This document shows, in pieces, positions 1-8,904 of a stretch of DNA of 37,586 bases. A model generated the notes under the pieces. That model ran no database searches. It was not told the origin of the DNA and saw nothing but the letters and a program-made list of their open reading frames with translations. This DNA comes from an uncultured Bacteroidota bacterium. Its GTDB lineage: Bacteria > Bacteroidota > Bacteroidia > UKL13-3. Numbering within the stretch: the stretch's first letter is position 1; each line of letters begins with the position of its first letter. A program made the translations under genes and the position numbers. The stretch lies in NCBI GenBank assembly GCA_903910445.1, contig CAIVZR010000052.1, positions 1-37,586 of the forward strand, given 5' to 3'.

Positions 1-148
1 AAAATGAGTTTACCTCTGTTAATAATTAAAATTAAAGGTAAAAATGCTTCATCTGCTTAAAAAGGAGTTTAATAATATTTGAGAGGTTACAAACATAATC
101 TATTTTTTAAATATATAAAAATCGGATTCTATGATTGAAAATAGGTAC

Positions 149-3100
149 TTATCTTACTATAACTAATCGGTTGGATTGCTGTGTGGTGGCTCCAGTGGCG
201 TCTTTTACTGTGGCCTTGAAAATGTATGTTCCAGAGGCTAATGAAGCTCCAAATTCATTAAGACCATTCCATTCCAATTCATTAAAACGGGCACTTCCAT
301 TGCTTTGTGGCACCTGCAACGTCATTACTTTTTCACCAGTAATATTGAAAATATCAATCGTTACATCCAATGATTCTCCTGCTTTATTATGCTCAAAACT
401 GAAAATTGTTGAACCTTTATTCGGATTGAAGGGGTTGGGGTAGTTCATTAATTTATCAATCTTAAGCGCTGATTTATCGATGACAACGAAATCGATGGTG
501 GCAGTTCCGGAATTATTGTAAATGTCCCAAACCTTTACTTTTATTTGATGATTGCCCAAATCCAGATTATAGTAAGGATAGTTAATTAAACCTCTTTGAA
601 AATCATTCAATCGGCCTTCATAGAAATCGTTCAGTACGCTAGGATGCGCTACATCATTATCGAGGGTGGCCGTCATTTCATGCCCAACACTAACACCGCT
701 GGTATTAATTCCATTCTCGTCGAATACTCTGGCAATTAGTACGGGGTTTTGATGGGTACTTCCACCATTAATAAAGGTGGTATCGTTAATGAAAAGTTCA
801 ATTTGTGGTCCTTTAGAATCGCTTACCGCTGAATTATCAGAACCCCCTATAACAATCTTATTATAGCTTCCTGCCCCATCAATATTATTTGTTTTGTCGA
901 AGGCATAGTAACTTATTTTACCTAAACCATAGTTATATACAATGTCTTTTGGAACCACGAAATCAATTTTAAATACTCCATCATTTACTGCTGCAATTCC
1001 CTTGAAAACAAAGTTCTTTTGCATATTGAATGCTTCTTTGTAGCTATCAGCATCGTTGGCTAAGGTTGTATAGTTGCCAGGCTTATCGTATACAGTGATT
1101 GATATTTCACCATTGAAATTAGTCAACTTGGTATTCGACAAGTCGCCAATAAATCCTTCAATGGAAACCTTTTGAAGGGCTTTAATCGTGTCATTGGATG
1201 CGGTAATACTTTTGCCATTTATTTTGGTTGTTATAACATTATATTTCGGCACAGCAATTCGCATACTAGGGTCACCCAAAAGTATAAAATGCTTTGCCGA
1301 AGGGCCATTATTACGTGCATTGGTATTCTTGGTTTTCTTCATAATATCTCCCAAGCGAGCTCCTCCTTCAGCAGTTTTTTCAAAGGCATTGGCAGTATTG
1401 AAATTGGTATTTAAATCGAGGTTTACATTGCTATAAGCGACACGAGTAGTAGTAAGTAAGGCGATTCCACCGCCATTTGGATTCAAAATCACATCCTCAC
1501 CTGCACTTACTTTAGCAATATGATCGAACTCGGTAAACTCGCAGGTAGCAGTTACAAAAACGGGCATCACATTCTTGTTCTTCCAGTTAAGAATGTCTCT
1601 GTTAGCCGTTATTAAACTTTCGTGTGCAAGTTGAAGGCTGCTTCCATGCCCGGTATAATTTACCACCAGGGTACCACGTTGAATGCCTCTATTCACCGCA
1701 TCTGTAGCATCTGGATAAGCATACCCACTACCAAGTGAAACTTGCTTATACGCATCTAAATAAATTTTATTGATATTAAACTCGGTATGGGCTGAACTTA
1801 CAATATCAGATACTTGTTGCGACTCATTCATATGGCTATTATACTCCTGATCGTCGGCAATAAACATTAATGAGTTTCTCCAATCGCCAAGGGCTTCCGG
1901 GCTCTCATATCTTAAAATTTTATCAACCATCTGAGCGGCTTGTGTTGCATTGCCTACGGGTAAGCGACCAATACCAATATCCAGTGCTTCAAAATCATTA
2001 GGTAGCCAAAGGCCTTCATCGTCATCTAATAAGCCATAGTAATCATCACTTGCATACGAATCGGTATCGTAAAAGTTATCCGATTCAAAAGTTGGAACAT
2101 CATTGGTATTATTATAAAAGCGATTGTCGGCTTCAATAAATACACTCGATTCTTTATAATTGAAAGATGCATCACCAAATAATAATAAGTATTTTGGTTC
2201 GTCGGCAGATGAAGTAGCCCTATTGTAAAACATACGCACCAATTCACGTATGGCTGTGATATCCTGAGCTCCACTGCTGAATTCGTTATAGATTAATGCA
2301 GGAGTGGTAACCAAAACGCTTAAGCCATCATGTGTTCTTCTATAATCGGCTAGTCTATTTGCTTGTTCTAAAATAGCTGGTGTAGTAACAATAATCAAAT
2401 CGACGAAAGGGGTGGCATGTAAATTCTGATTCGCAACTTTCCCTTTATTCGTTGGAATGAAAAAATTGTTTGGCGCATCAGTAAAGCTAATGAATTCATG
2501 CAGAATATCGGTTGCAATAGTAAAGCTTGTTTGACCACCTGTATAGCTTGTATTTAGCTGTTTAATGTTTACCACATCAGTTACATCCCATACAACACTG
2601 GCACTTGGAGTAGTTAAGTTGAATTTGCTTAAATTGGATGTTCCAACACTTTTACTATCACGAAAACTCATTTGCCCTCCTCCTTGATTTAAATTTCTAC
2701 GAGCAACGATTTCGAAATAATCGAGCCAGCCTCTGGCCTCAGAATTACCATTCTTATTAAAATCATATTGAATATTAAAATTGCCATTGGATGCAATAAA
2801 GCTGCTCTCAATGGGACTAACAACCGAGTAATAAGGCTGGTCGAAGGATTCAATAATGGTATTACAAGCTCGATTGCTTATGGCCGTCCCATTGTTTGAA
2901 ATATTAAAATAAGTAGTTGATGTCACTGAATGGGCAACCTCCGACGACCTAAAATATACAGGCTCGGTTGAAATCAAATTAGGAATACTAAATGCAAAAT
3001 TTTGTCTAGGGGTCTTATTAAATGATTCTCCCAATAACTCTGCACCACTTTGATAGTCGTTTACTTTATTGAGTTCGTGCACATAGTATTCATCTCCACT

Positions 3101-4015
3101 ATTCACTGTTTGATTGGGGGGGCCTGAAGGTGCAGGAAGCTGTGATACACGCTTTCCATTAATATTGTCAATCTTTAAAAAGTAATAAGTTGTTTCATCA
3201 TAATAATTGCTTTTATGATTGAATTTATTATTGCTGTAATTCCATGTCGTTTGGCTTTTTCCATAGAATACCAAATAATCTTGTGGGTCGAAAACTCCAT
3301 CGGCCTCTCCGTTAACATAAATGGCATTTTCGGGCAAATCATCCTCGCGAGGCGCATTATTGGCTCTTGGAAGCATTCCACCACCTTTACTATAAATATG
3401 AATATTCTTGGGGTTAATCGAACTCATTGAAAGACCTAGATCACGTAAAAAAGTATAATCGAGTTTGTATAAGCCGGTACCGGTTAAGGCTAATTTGTAG
3501 ATGGTGCCGTCGGCCAATACCGACTTCGATTTATAAGTGGTACTGCCGATTGTTTTTTGCAATGATGGCGTGGTTGTTATTTCAATATCTACGGAGCTTA
3601 TTACTTCACATTGCTGATTACCATTGTTTCTAAGTGCTTGAATAGAAACATAGAGTACTTTTTTCTTATTAATGGTAGCATAACGGCTACTTACTTCAAA
3701 TTCTTTTGGTGCATTTAATTGAATTTCGGGAGATACGAGCAATGGGTCAATCAGCCTGGTTTGTAGATTCTTCAAAACCACACTGGAATTCCCAAAGGCT
3801 TGAGGTTCATAATCAACAACCAAAACCGGAGTGCCATGCTCATTGAATTGAATTTCATCGGAGGTAATAATTTGAATGGGTTTGGCACCCGTTTTCAATA
3901 CTACCGATTCATATCGCCAGTGAATTGTTTTTGAAATGGTGGTGGTTGTTTGCGCCAGCAAATCAAAATAGCTGAATAATATTACAATAAAAAGTAGGGG
4001 AAATCGTTTTAGCAT
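149..4015 (-). CDS. porU: Type IX secretion system sortase PorU (C25 gingipain-like)
   Basis: A 1288-residue exported protein with a signal peptide at about residues 1-21 (hydrophobic stretch ending LLAQ). The middle carries a C25-family caspase-like peptidase domain: His790 in YTGHGSS and Cys825 in TATCEFTEFD form the likely dyad, 35 residues apart, close to the 33 seen in gingipains. The C-terminus has NYPNPFNP followed by a beta-rich segment ending in VIVR, a T9SS-type CTD/FlgD-like sorting fold. In the family, PorU sits on the outer membrane, cleaves C-terminal sorting signals from T9SS cargo and joins the cargo to A-LPS or another anchor. Length and the neighbours (sprF paralogues, gldJ) agree with porU; a free gingipain protease is less likely. 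The ATG at 4015 directly precedes the signal peptide. porV, often adjacent elsewhere, is not here. A minus-strand TAnnTTTG-like box lies at 4160-4167, implying a leader of about 140 bases. Confidence 0.93.
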   Translation of the reverse strand: MLKRFPLLFIVILFSYFDLLAQTTTTISKTIHWRYESVVLKTGAKPIQIITSDEIQFNEHGTPVLVVDYEPQAFGNSSVVLKNLQTRLIDPLLVSPEIQLNAPKEFEVSSRYATINKKKVLYVSIQALRNNGNQQCEVISSVDIEITTTPSLQKTIGSTTYKSKSVLADGTIYKLALTGTGLYKLDYTFLRDLGLSMSSINPKNIHIYSKGGGMLPRANNAPREDDLPENAIYVNGEADGVFDPQDYLVFYGKSQTTWNYSNNKFNHKSNYYDETTYYFLKIDNINGKRVSQLPAPSGPPNQTVNSGDEYYVHELNKVNDYQSGAELLGESFNKTPRQNFAFSIPNLISTEPVYFRSSEVAHSVTSTTYFNISNNGTAISNRACNTIIESFDQPYYSVVSPIESSFIASNGNFNIQYDFNKNGNSEARGWLDYFEIVARRNLNQGGGQMSFRDSKSVGTSNLSKFNLTTPSASVVWDVTDVVNIKQLNTSYTGGQTSFTIATDILHEFISFTDAPNNFFIPTNKGKVANQNLHATPFVDLIIVTTPAILEQANRLADYRRTHDGLSVLVTTPALIYNEFSSGAQDITAIRELVRMFYNRATSSADEPKYLLLFGDASFNYKESSVFIEADNRFYNNTNDVPTFESDNFYDTDSYASDDYYGLLDDDEGLWLPNDFEALDIGIGRLPVGNATQAAQMVDKILRYESPEALGDWRNSLMFIADDQEYNSHMNESQQVSDIVSSAHTEFNINKIYLDAYKQVSLGSGYAYPDATDAVNRGIQRGTLVVNYTGHGSSLQLAHESLITANRDILNWKNKNVMPVFVTATCEFTEFDHIAKVSAGEDVILNPNGGGIALLTTTRVAYSNVNLDLNTNFNTANAFEKTAEGGARLGDIMKKTKNTNARNNGPSAKHFILLGDPSMRIAVPKYNVITTKINGKSITASNDTIKALQKVSIEGFIGDLSNTKLTNFNGEISITVYDKPGNYTTLANDADSYKEAFNMQKNFVFKGIAAVNDGVFKIDFVVPKDIVYNYGLGKISYYAFDKTNNIDGAGSYNKIVIGGSDNSAVSDSKGPQIELFINDTTFINGGSTHQNPVLIARVFDENGINTSGVSVGHEMTATLDNDVAHPSVLNDFYEGRLNDFQRGLINYPYYNLDLGNHQIKVKVWDIYNNSGTATIDFVVIDKSALKIDKLMNYPNPFNPNKGSTIFSFEHNKAGESLDVTIDIFNITGEKVMTLQVPQSNGSARFNELEWNGLNEFGASLASGTYIFKATVKDATGATTQQSNRLVIVR

Positions 4016-4183
4016 GGGTTCCGTTTAATGGCTATAATATCTGCAGGTAAAAATAAATAAGATTTGCTGCATAAACGCAACCTTTCCCAATTTATTTGTC
4101 TCCCTTTAAATAATGACGTTAATTTTACATAAAATGATAGTTTCTGCCCCCTTAAAAACCAAACTTATATTAGACCCAACACG

Positions 4184-5164
4184 ATGAAAAATTCTCTACA
4201 TAGGCCCTCTTTTTTGGTTTTTTTCATCTTGATATATCAAGGGTTATTTGCTCAAGATCCTGAATTCTCTCAGTACTATGCAACTACAATTTACACGAAT
4301 CCTGCAAGTACGGGAAGCGATTTTTCAAGAGCTGCATTAGCCTATCGAGTCCAGTATTACGGGCTTCCAGGTGGTATTGTATCTTTCAATGCATCCTATG
4401 ATCAGCATGTGAAAAAATTAAGAGGAGGGCTGGGTATTATGTATTCCAATGACATCGCTGGTGAAGGTATTTTAAAGACCAACAGTATAAATTTATCGTA
4501 CGCATACGAACATGAAATAACCAAGAAAATCATGATGAGAATAGGTTTTCAAGGGGGTATCTATCAAAAGTCAATATTTTGGAATCGATTTGTTTGGGGA
4601 ACATTTGTTTTAAATCAATTAGGGATTATTACCCCAACGAACATATCAGCAATCGATGTTTCAATCACTCGAGCCAATTTTGCTGCTGGGGCCTTGGTTT
4701 ATTCGAAGAAATTTTATGCTGGTATAGCTTGCCATAATTTATTGGAGCCCAACCAATCGTTTTTTGCTTACGCTGGCCCCGGAACCATACTACCACGCCG
4801 GGTAACGCTACATGGTGGGATGCTAATTCCATTAGATGGAAAAGAGGACTCAAAAATAAATATCTCTCCAAATATATTGCTCATGATGCAGGGTAAGTTT
4901 AATCAAATGAATATTGGATTTTATGCCAATAAAGGCGCTATGGTGGCGGGTTTTTGGTTTCGAACTGCCTCACCAAATGCAGATGCAGTCATAGGAATGA
5001 TAGGAGTTCGAAAAAATCATTTTAAGTTTGGGCTTACCGCCGATTTTACGATTTCAAATTTAAGAAGTGCAGGAAGAACTGCCTTTGAGTTCTCCACCAT
5101 TTATGAGTTTAAGAACAAAGCTCAGGAGAAGGAAAAGCCACGAATTAGATGCCCTTTATACTAG
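4184..5164 (+). CDS. PorP/SprF-family T9SS outer-membrane protein, copy 1
   Basis: A 326-residue protein with a signal peptide (residues 1-23, ending GLFAQ) and then the family start QDPEFSQYYA..YTNPA, followed by glycine- and aromatic-rich strands typical of the PorP/SprF beta-barrel. Family members sit in the outer membrane, associate with the gliding/secretion machinery and often help deliver or anchor a particular large surface protein; no such adhesin partner is encoded here. It is a clear paralogue of the next gene, with more than half of aligned residues identical by eye and both ending in a conserved Cys-Pro (CPLY versus CPGF). Its arginine codons are mixed (AGA, CGA, CGT), unlike copy 2. 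A possible promoter is TTTG at 4095-4098 plus TAATTTTA at 4120-4127 with 21 bases between. The start was chosen because the signal peptide begins directly after the ATG. Confidence 0.88.
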   Translation: MKNSLHRPSFLVFFILIYQGLFAQDPEFSQYYATTIYTNPASTGSDFSRAALAYRVQYYGLPGGIVSFNASYDQHVKKLRGGLGIMYSNDIAGEGILKTNSINLSYAYEHEITKKIMMRIGFQGGIYQKSIFWNRFVWGTFVLNQLGIITPTNISAIDVSITRANFAAGALVYSKKFYAGIACHNLLEPNQSFFAYAGPGTILPRRVTLHGGMLIPLDGKEDSKINISPNILLMMQGKFNQMNIGFYANKGAMVAGFWFRTASPNADAVIGMIGVRKNHFKFGLTADFTISNLRSAGRTAFEFSTIYEFKNKAQEKEKPRIRCPLY

Positions 5165-5178
5165 ATTCTCAAATTCTT

Positions 5179-5208
5179 TTTGTTTTTTAATTTATTAATA
5201 TATATTTG
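5179..5208 (+). promoter_or_regulatory. Bacteroidota-type promoter of sprF copy 2
   Basis: TTTG at 5179-5182, 18 bases, then TATATTTG at 5201-5208, a perfect TAnnTTTG -7 element. Only five bases separate the box from the ATG at 5214, so the transcript should be leaderless or nearly so. It gives copy 2 its own promoter although it lies only 49 bases after copy 1. Confidence 0.7.
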
Positions 5209-5213
5209 TAGAC

Positions 5214-6197
5214 ATGTTGAATAAACTACGTTTTCGTTTAGCTGCGTTATTAATAGTAATCTCCGTAGCTCAATTAAAAGCTCAGGATCCTGAGTTTTCT
5301 CAATTTTATGCCAATCCATTATACACGAATCCAGCATTCGCAGGTAGTGAATGTGGTCGTATCGCTTTGGCCTATCGTATGCAATACTATGGTTTGCCGG
5401 GTGGTTTCGTAACCTTTAACGGATCATATGATCAACGTGTAAAAGAAATTGGCGGAGGATTTGGAATTATGTTTACCAATGACAAAGCGGGCGAAGGAGT
5501 ATTAACCGCGAATCACGTAAACGCAGCTTACGCTTATGAAATTGAAACCAATAGTGGTGTAAATTTCCGATTAGGTGTTCAAGCTGGTTTTTTTCAAAAA
5601 GCATTACAATGGGACAAACTTCGTTGGGGTGATCAAATTTTACCTCAATTAGGTTTCGTTAATCCTACCAACGAAACACGTATAGACAAGGCCGTTACTT
5701 CAGCAAATTTTGCTGCGGGTGCATTGGTATACTCAAAGAAATTCTATGCAGGTGTTGCTTGCCATAATTTAACCGAACCTACCCAATCGTTTTTTGGAGC
5801 TTCTGGTCCTGGAACAACATTACCTCGTCGTTTTACAGTTCATGGAGGATTGGTAATTCCATTAGACGATAAACGTGAACCAGACGCAACATTCTCTCCA
5901 AATATCTTGATTATGTCACAAGGCAAATTCAGTCAGGTGAATGTAGGATTTTACATAAACAAAGGACCATTAGTAGCTGGTTTGTGGTTCCGTCAAACTG
6001 TTCCAAATTCTGACGCATTAATTGCATTGATTGGTTTCCGTCAAGGAGATTTCAAATTTGGTTATAGTGCTGATTTTACGGTATCAAATTTACGTAGTGC
6101 AGGGAAAACTGCCCATGAACTTACCGCTACTTATCAATTTTGTAACGAACGCGTTAAAAGAAGAACCTACCGCACGTTAAAATGCCCAGGATTCTAA
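5214..6197 (+). CDS. PorP/SprF-family T9SS outer-membrane protein, copy 2
   Basis: A 327-residue protein, signal peptide 1-23 (ending QLKAQ), mature N-terminus QDPEFSQFYANPLYTNPAFAG, then the PorP/SprF barrel with the SANFAAGALVYSKKFYAG block shared with copy 1. It should act in the outer membrane as part of, or accessory to, the type IX secretion/gliding apparatus. Arginine is encoded almost only by CGT (for example GGTCGTATCGCT, TATCGTATG, CAACGTGTA), like the following gldJ and unlike copy 1, suggesting codon selection for high expression. With its own promoter ending at 5208, it is probably the main, abundantly made paralogue, while copy 1 may be specialised or a weaker duplicate; that division is inference. 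No terminator is visible before gldJ, so read-through into gldJ is possible. Confidence 0.9.
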   Translation: MLNKLRFRLAALLIVISVAQLKAQDPEFSQFYANPLYTNPAFAGSECGRIALAYRMQYYGLPGGFVTFNGSYDQRVKEIGGGFGIMFTNDKAGEGVLTANHVNAAYAYEIETNSGVNFRLGVQAGFFQKALQWDKLRWGDQILPQLGFVNPTNETRIDKAVTSANFAAGALVYSKKFYAGVACHNLTEPTQSFFGASGPGTTLPRRFTVHGGLVIPLDDKREPDATFSPNILIMSQGKFSQVNVGFYINKGPLVAGLWFRQTVPNSDALIALIGFRQGDFKFGYSADFTVSNLRSAGKTAHELTATYQFCNERVKRRTYRTLKCPGF

Positions 6198-6278
6198 TAT
6201 TTTCAATTTTTTTAGTATACTTGCACAATATAAGGTAATAAAATGCCGTTATAGGCATTATAGATTTCAGAACATACC

Positions 6279-7745
6279 ATGAAAGGATTCAAATTAACTA
6301 TCATTGGAGTATTGGCCTTAGCCTTGCTGTCCACCTCTTGTAAAAAACAAAAATCGTCGACTACCGGTTGGAATCTTAACGATCCAAAGTGGGGCGGTTT
6401 CCAGCGTTATGACTACAAAGGACAAGAAACTGGACCAAATTTGGTTCTAGTTCCAGGAGGTACTTTTACAATGGGTACTCAAGAACAAGATGTATTGTAT
6501 GATAATAATAACATGGAAAGACGTGTTACTGTTCCTACATTTTACATGGATGAGGCCGAAATCTCAAATTTCCAATACTTAGAATATTTATTCTGGCTAC
6601 AACGTACTTATCTAGATGTACCTCAAGTGCATACTGCCGCTTTGCCAGATACTTTGGCTTGGCGTAATAAATTGGCCTATAATGAGCCATACGTAAATAA
6701 TTACCTACGTCATCCATCGTATCAAGATTATCCAGTTGTTGGTGTTAGTTGGGTTCAAGCAAGCCGTTTCTGCGACTGGCGTACCGATCGTGTTAATGAA
6801 ATGATTTTGATTCGTGAAGGTATCTTGAAACCAAATCCTGACCAAGCAAATGAAGATGTATTTAATACAGAAGCATATTTACAAGGTCAATATGAAGGTG
6901 CAATTCGTGAAAAAGGTCAGTTAAAAGATTTAGATCCACATGGATCTGGAACTCGTAAAGTTCGTATGGAAGATGGTATTTTCTTACCTGATTACCGCTT
7001 ACCTACAGAGGCTGAATGGGAATATGCTGCTGGTGCGTTCACAGGAAATGCAAATAAAGGCGAAGAAAATATTAATACACGTAAAGTATACCCTTGGAAT
7101 GGTTTAACAGTGAGAGCTGAATCACCAGAGAAAAGACGTGGTGAAATCATGGCCAACTTTAAACGTGGACGTGGTGATAATGCGGGTATTGCAAGTAAAT
7201 TAAATGATAATGGTTTCATACCTACTCCAGTTCACTCTAACTATCCGAACGATTTTGGATTGTATAATATGGCAGGTAATGTGAGCGAATGGGTTATGGA
7301 TATCTACCGTCCTTTATCTGGTGAAGATGTTACCGATTTCCGCGCATTCCGTGGTAACGTATATCGTACCAAGCAATTGGATCCTGATGGTTATGTTATG
7401 GAGAAAGATTCATTAGGTAGAATTAAATACCGTGATGTAACTCCAGAAGAAAATGCCAATCGTCATAACTATAAGAAAGCAGATAACATGGGTTATTTGG
7501 ATGAGGAAAGCTACCAAAATGATGAGCAAAAATATGATTATGGTACATCTACTTTAATCAATAATAAAGCGCGTGTTTATAAAGGTGGATCATGGAATGA
7601 TCGTGCATATTGGTTAACTCCAGGTACACGTCGATTCCTAGAAGAAACTCAATCAACAAGTACTATCGGATTCCGTTGCTGCATGGAACGTGTAGGAGGC
7701 GCCGCTGGTAACAACCAAAAGAAAAAGAAAGGTAGCGGATATTAA
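6279..7745 (+). CDS. gldJ: Gliding motility/T9SS lipoprotein GldJ
   Basis: A 488-residue lipoprotein: signal peptide with lipobox LSTSC, lipidated Cys21, then a formylglycine-generating-enzyme-like (SUMF1) fold from about residue 55 (LVPGGTFTMG, FYMDEAEISNFQYLEYLFW, YPVVGVSWVQASRFCDWR, LPTEAEWEYAAG, GNVSEW, GGSW, GFRCCME). GldJ is an outer-membrane-associated lipoprotein needed for gliding and for stability of the T9SS ring component GldK; it is considered non-catalytic. I chose GldJ over GldK because of the opening TGWNLNDPKWGGF, the MDEAEISN and ALPDTLAWRNKLAYNE segments, and porU nearby, as in Flavobacterium johnsoniae. It lacks the gldL/M/N genes expected behind gldK. Arg codons are nearly all CGT. 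A TATACTTG box at 6216-6223 may drive it, and a small hairpin (AATGCC/GGCATT, 6242-6259) sits in the leader. A strong terminator follows at 7764. Confidence 0.92.
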   Translation: MKGFKLTIIGVLALALLSTSCKKQKSSTTGWNLNDPKWGGFQRYDYKGQETGPNLVLVPGGTFTMGTQEQDVLYDNNNMERRVTVPTFYMDEAEISNFQYLEYLFWLQRTYLDVPQVHTAALPDTLAWRNKLAYNEPYVNNYLRHPSYQDYPVVGVSWVQASRFCDWRTDRVNEMILIREGILKPNPDQANEDVFNTEAYLQGQYEGAIREKGQLKDLDPHGSGTRKVRMEDGIFLPDYRLPTEAEWEYAAGAFTGNANKGEENINTRKVYPWNGLTVRAESPEKRRGEIMANFKRGRGDNAGIASKLNDNGFIPTPVHSNYPNDFGLYNMAGNVSEWVMDIYRPLSGEDVTDFRAFRGNVYRTKQLDPDGYVMEKDSLGRIKYRDVTPEENANRHNYKKADNMGYLDEESYQNDEQKYDYGTSTLINNKARVYKGGSWNDRAYWLTPGTRRFLEETQSTSTIGFRCCMERVGGAAGNNQKKKKGSGY

Positions 7746-7763
7746 TCCCACCTTTAAATGCTT

Positions 7764-7796
7764 AAAAGCCACACAAATTCTGTGTGGCTTTTTTTA
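7764..7796 (+). terminator. Rho-independent terminator after gldJ
   Basis: AAGCCACACA (7766-7775), loop AATTC, TGTGTGGCTT (7781-7790): a perfect 10-bp stem running into a T tract at 7789-7795, 20 bases after the gldJ stop. Confidence 0.92.
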
Positions 7797-7829
7797 TTGC
7801 CAAATAAACCGTTTCAAAAATTATATTTG
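7797..7829 (+). promoter_or_regulatory. Promoter of the GT2 glycosyltransferase gene
   Basis: TTG at 7797-7799, 22 bases, then TATATTTG at 7822-7829. The ATG at 7842 follows 12 bases later, giving a very short leader. The promoter abuts the gldJ terminator. Confidence 0.6.
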
Positions 7830-7841
7830 TGAAATCAAATT

Positions 7842-8777
7842 ATGCCAAAAATATCTATAATCATTCCATGCTATTTTAATGAAGAGAATATCCCTTTTAC
7901 CTCAAAGGAATTAATTGAGAATGAAAAGAACTTTGATTCGGATATGCTATTCGAATATGTAATGGTTGATGATGGTAGCAAAGATCAAACCTATGCTGCT
8001 TTATTAAAGTTTAAGGCACAATATCCTGACAAGGTTACACTTGTGAAGCTAGCAGGTAACGTAGGCTCTTATAACGCAATTTTAGCGGGTATGCATCATG
8101 CAACAGGTGATTGTAATGTTATACTGGCAGCCGACCTACAAGACCCTCCTGAGATGATTCCGAAGATGGTTGAATATTGGAAGAAGGGAATAAAATTCGT
8201 TGTGGCAAACAGAGAAAATAGAGAGGAAGGATTAGCACAGAAGCTTTTCTCCAATACCTACCATCGTCTTATTAAAAAGTACGCATTGAAAAATGTTCCC
8301 CCAGGCGGTTTTGACTTAGTATTATTTGATAAGCAATTACGTGAGGATGTAATTAAAATTAATGAGCGTAATACCAATCAGATTTATTTACTCTCCTGGT
8401 TAAATTATGACTTCGTAAATATTCCATATACTCGCCGTAAGCGCGAAATAGGAAAGTCGAGATGGACGTTGCAAAAGAAAATTAAGCTTTTCATCGATTC
8501 ATTTGTTTCCTTCTCCTTCGCCCCCATTCGTTTGATATCAATAGTTGGACTTGTGCTCGGAATTATTGCTTTTTCTTATGGAGTTTTCATTATCATCTCG
8601 CGAATGCTTGGCGATATTCAAGTAGCAGGATGGAGTGCAATGATGGTTACCTTCCTATTTGTTTCAGCCTTTCAAATGATGGCTTTAGGAATAATTGGTG
8701 AGTATGTATGGAGAGCCCTCGACGCGGCTCGTGGCCGCCCTAATTTTGTAATTGACGAAGTTCGTAAGGCTGAATAG
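7842..8777 (+). CDS. GT2-family membrane glycosyltransferase (DPM1/GtrB-like)
   Basis: A 311-residue protein with a GT-A fold opening SIIIPCYFNEENI, then MVDDGSKDQT and the metal-binding motif AADLQDPPEM, matching polyprenyl-phosphate hexose synthases of the GtrB/ArnC/DPM1 group. Two hydrophobic helices near the C-terminus (about residues 230-255 and 263-290) anchor it in the inner membrane, followed by GEYVWRALDAARGRP, typical of the family. It probably transfers a sugar from a nucleotide donor to undecaprenyl phosphate for cell-envelope glycan or LPS modification; neither donor nor product can be read from the sequence. It has its own promoter and terminator-insulated upstream side, with 127 bases to lysS, and no flippase or polymerase neighbours to define a pathway. 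Confidence 0.88.
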   Translation: MPKISIIIPCYFNEENIPFTSKELIENEKNFDSDMLFEYVMVDDGSKDQTYAALLKFKAQYPDKVTLVKLAGNVGSYNAILAGMHHATGDCNVILAADLQDPPEMIPKMVEYWKKGIKFVVANRENREEGLAQKLFSNTYHRLIKKYALKNVPPGGFDLVLFDKQLREDVIKINERNTNQIYLLSWLNYDFVNIPYTRRKREIGKSRWTLQKKIKLFIDSFVSFSFAPIRLISIVGLVLGIIAFSYGVFIIISRMLGDIQVAGWSAMMVTFLFVSAFQMMALGIIGEYVWRALDAARGRPNFVIDEVRKAE

Positions 8778-8904
8778 CTAATTGATACGAAGGCAAATCA
8801 AATCCCGATACAGCACGAATTATCGTACTTATACCTCATTATTTTCCATGGTTCATTGTTAATTATCAGTTACCTTCGCGTTTCAAAAAAAATCGAATTT
8901 TAAC

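Noticed and set aside
149-4015. A secreted gingipain-type virulence protease
   Set aside because: Length, C-terminal layout and T9SS gene context fit the sortase PorU better.
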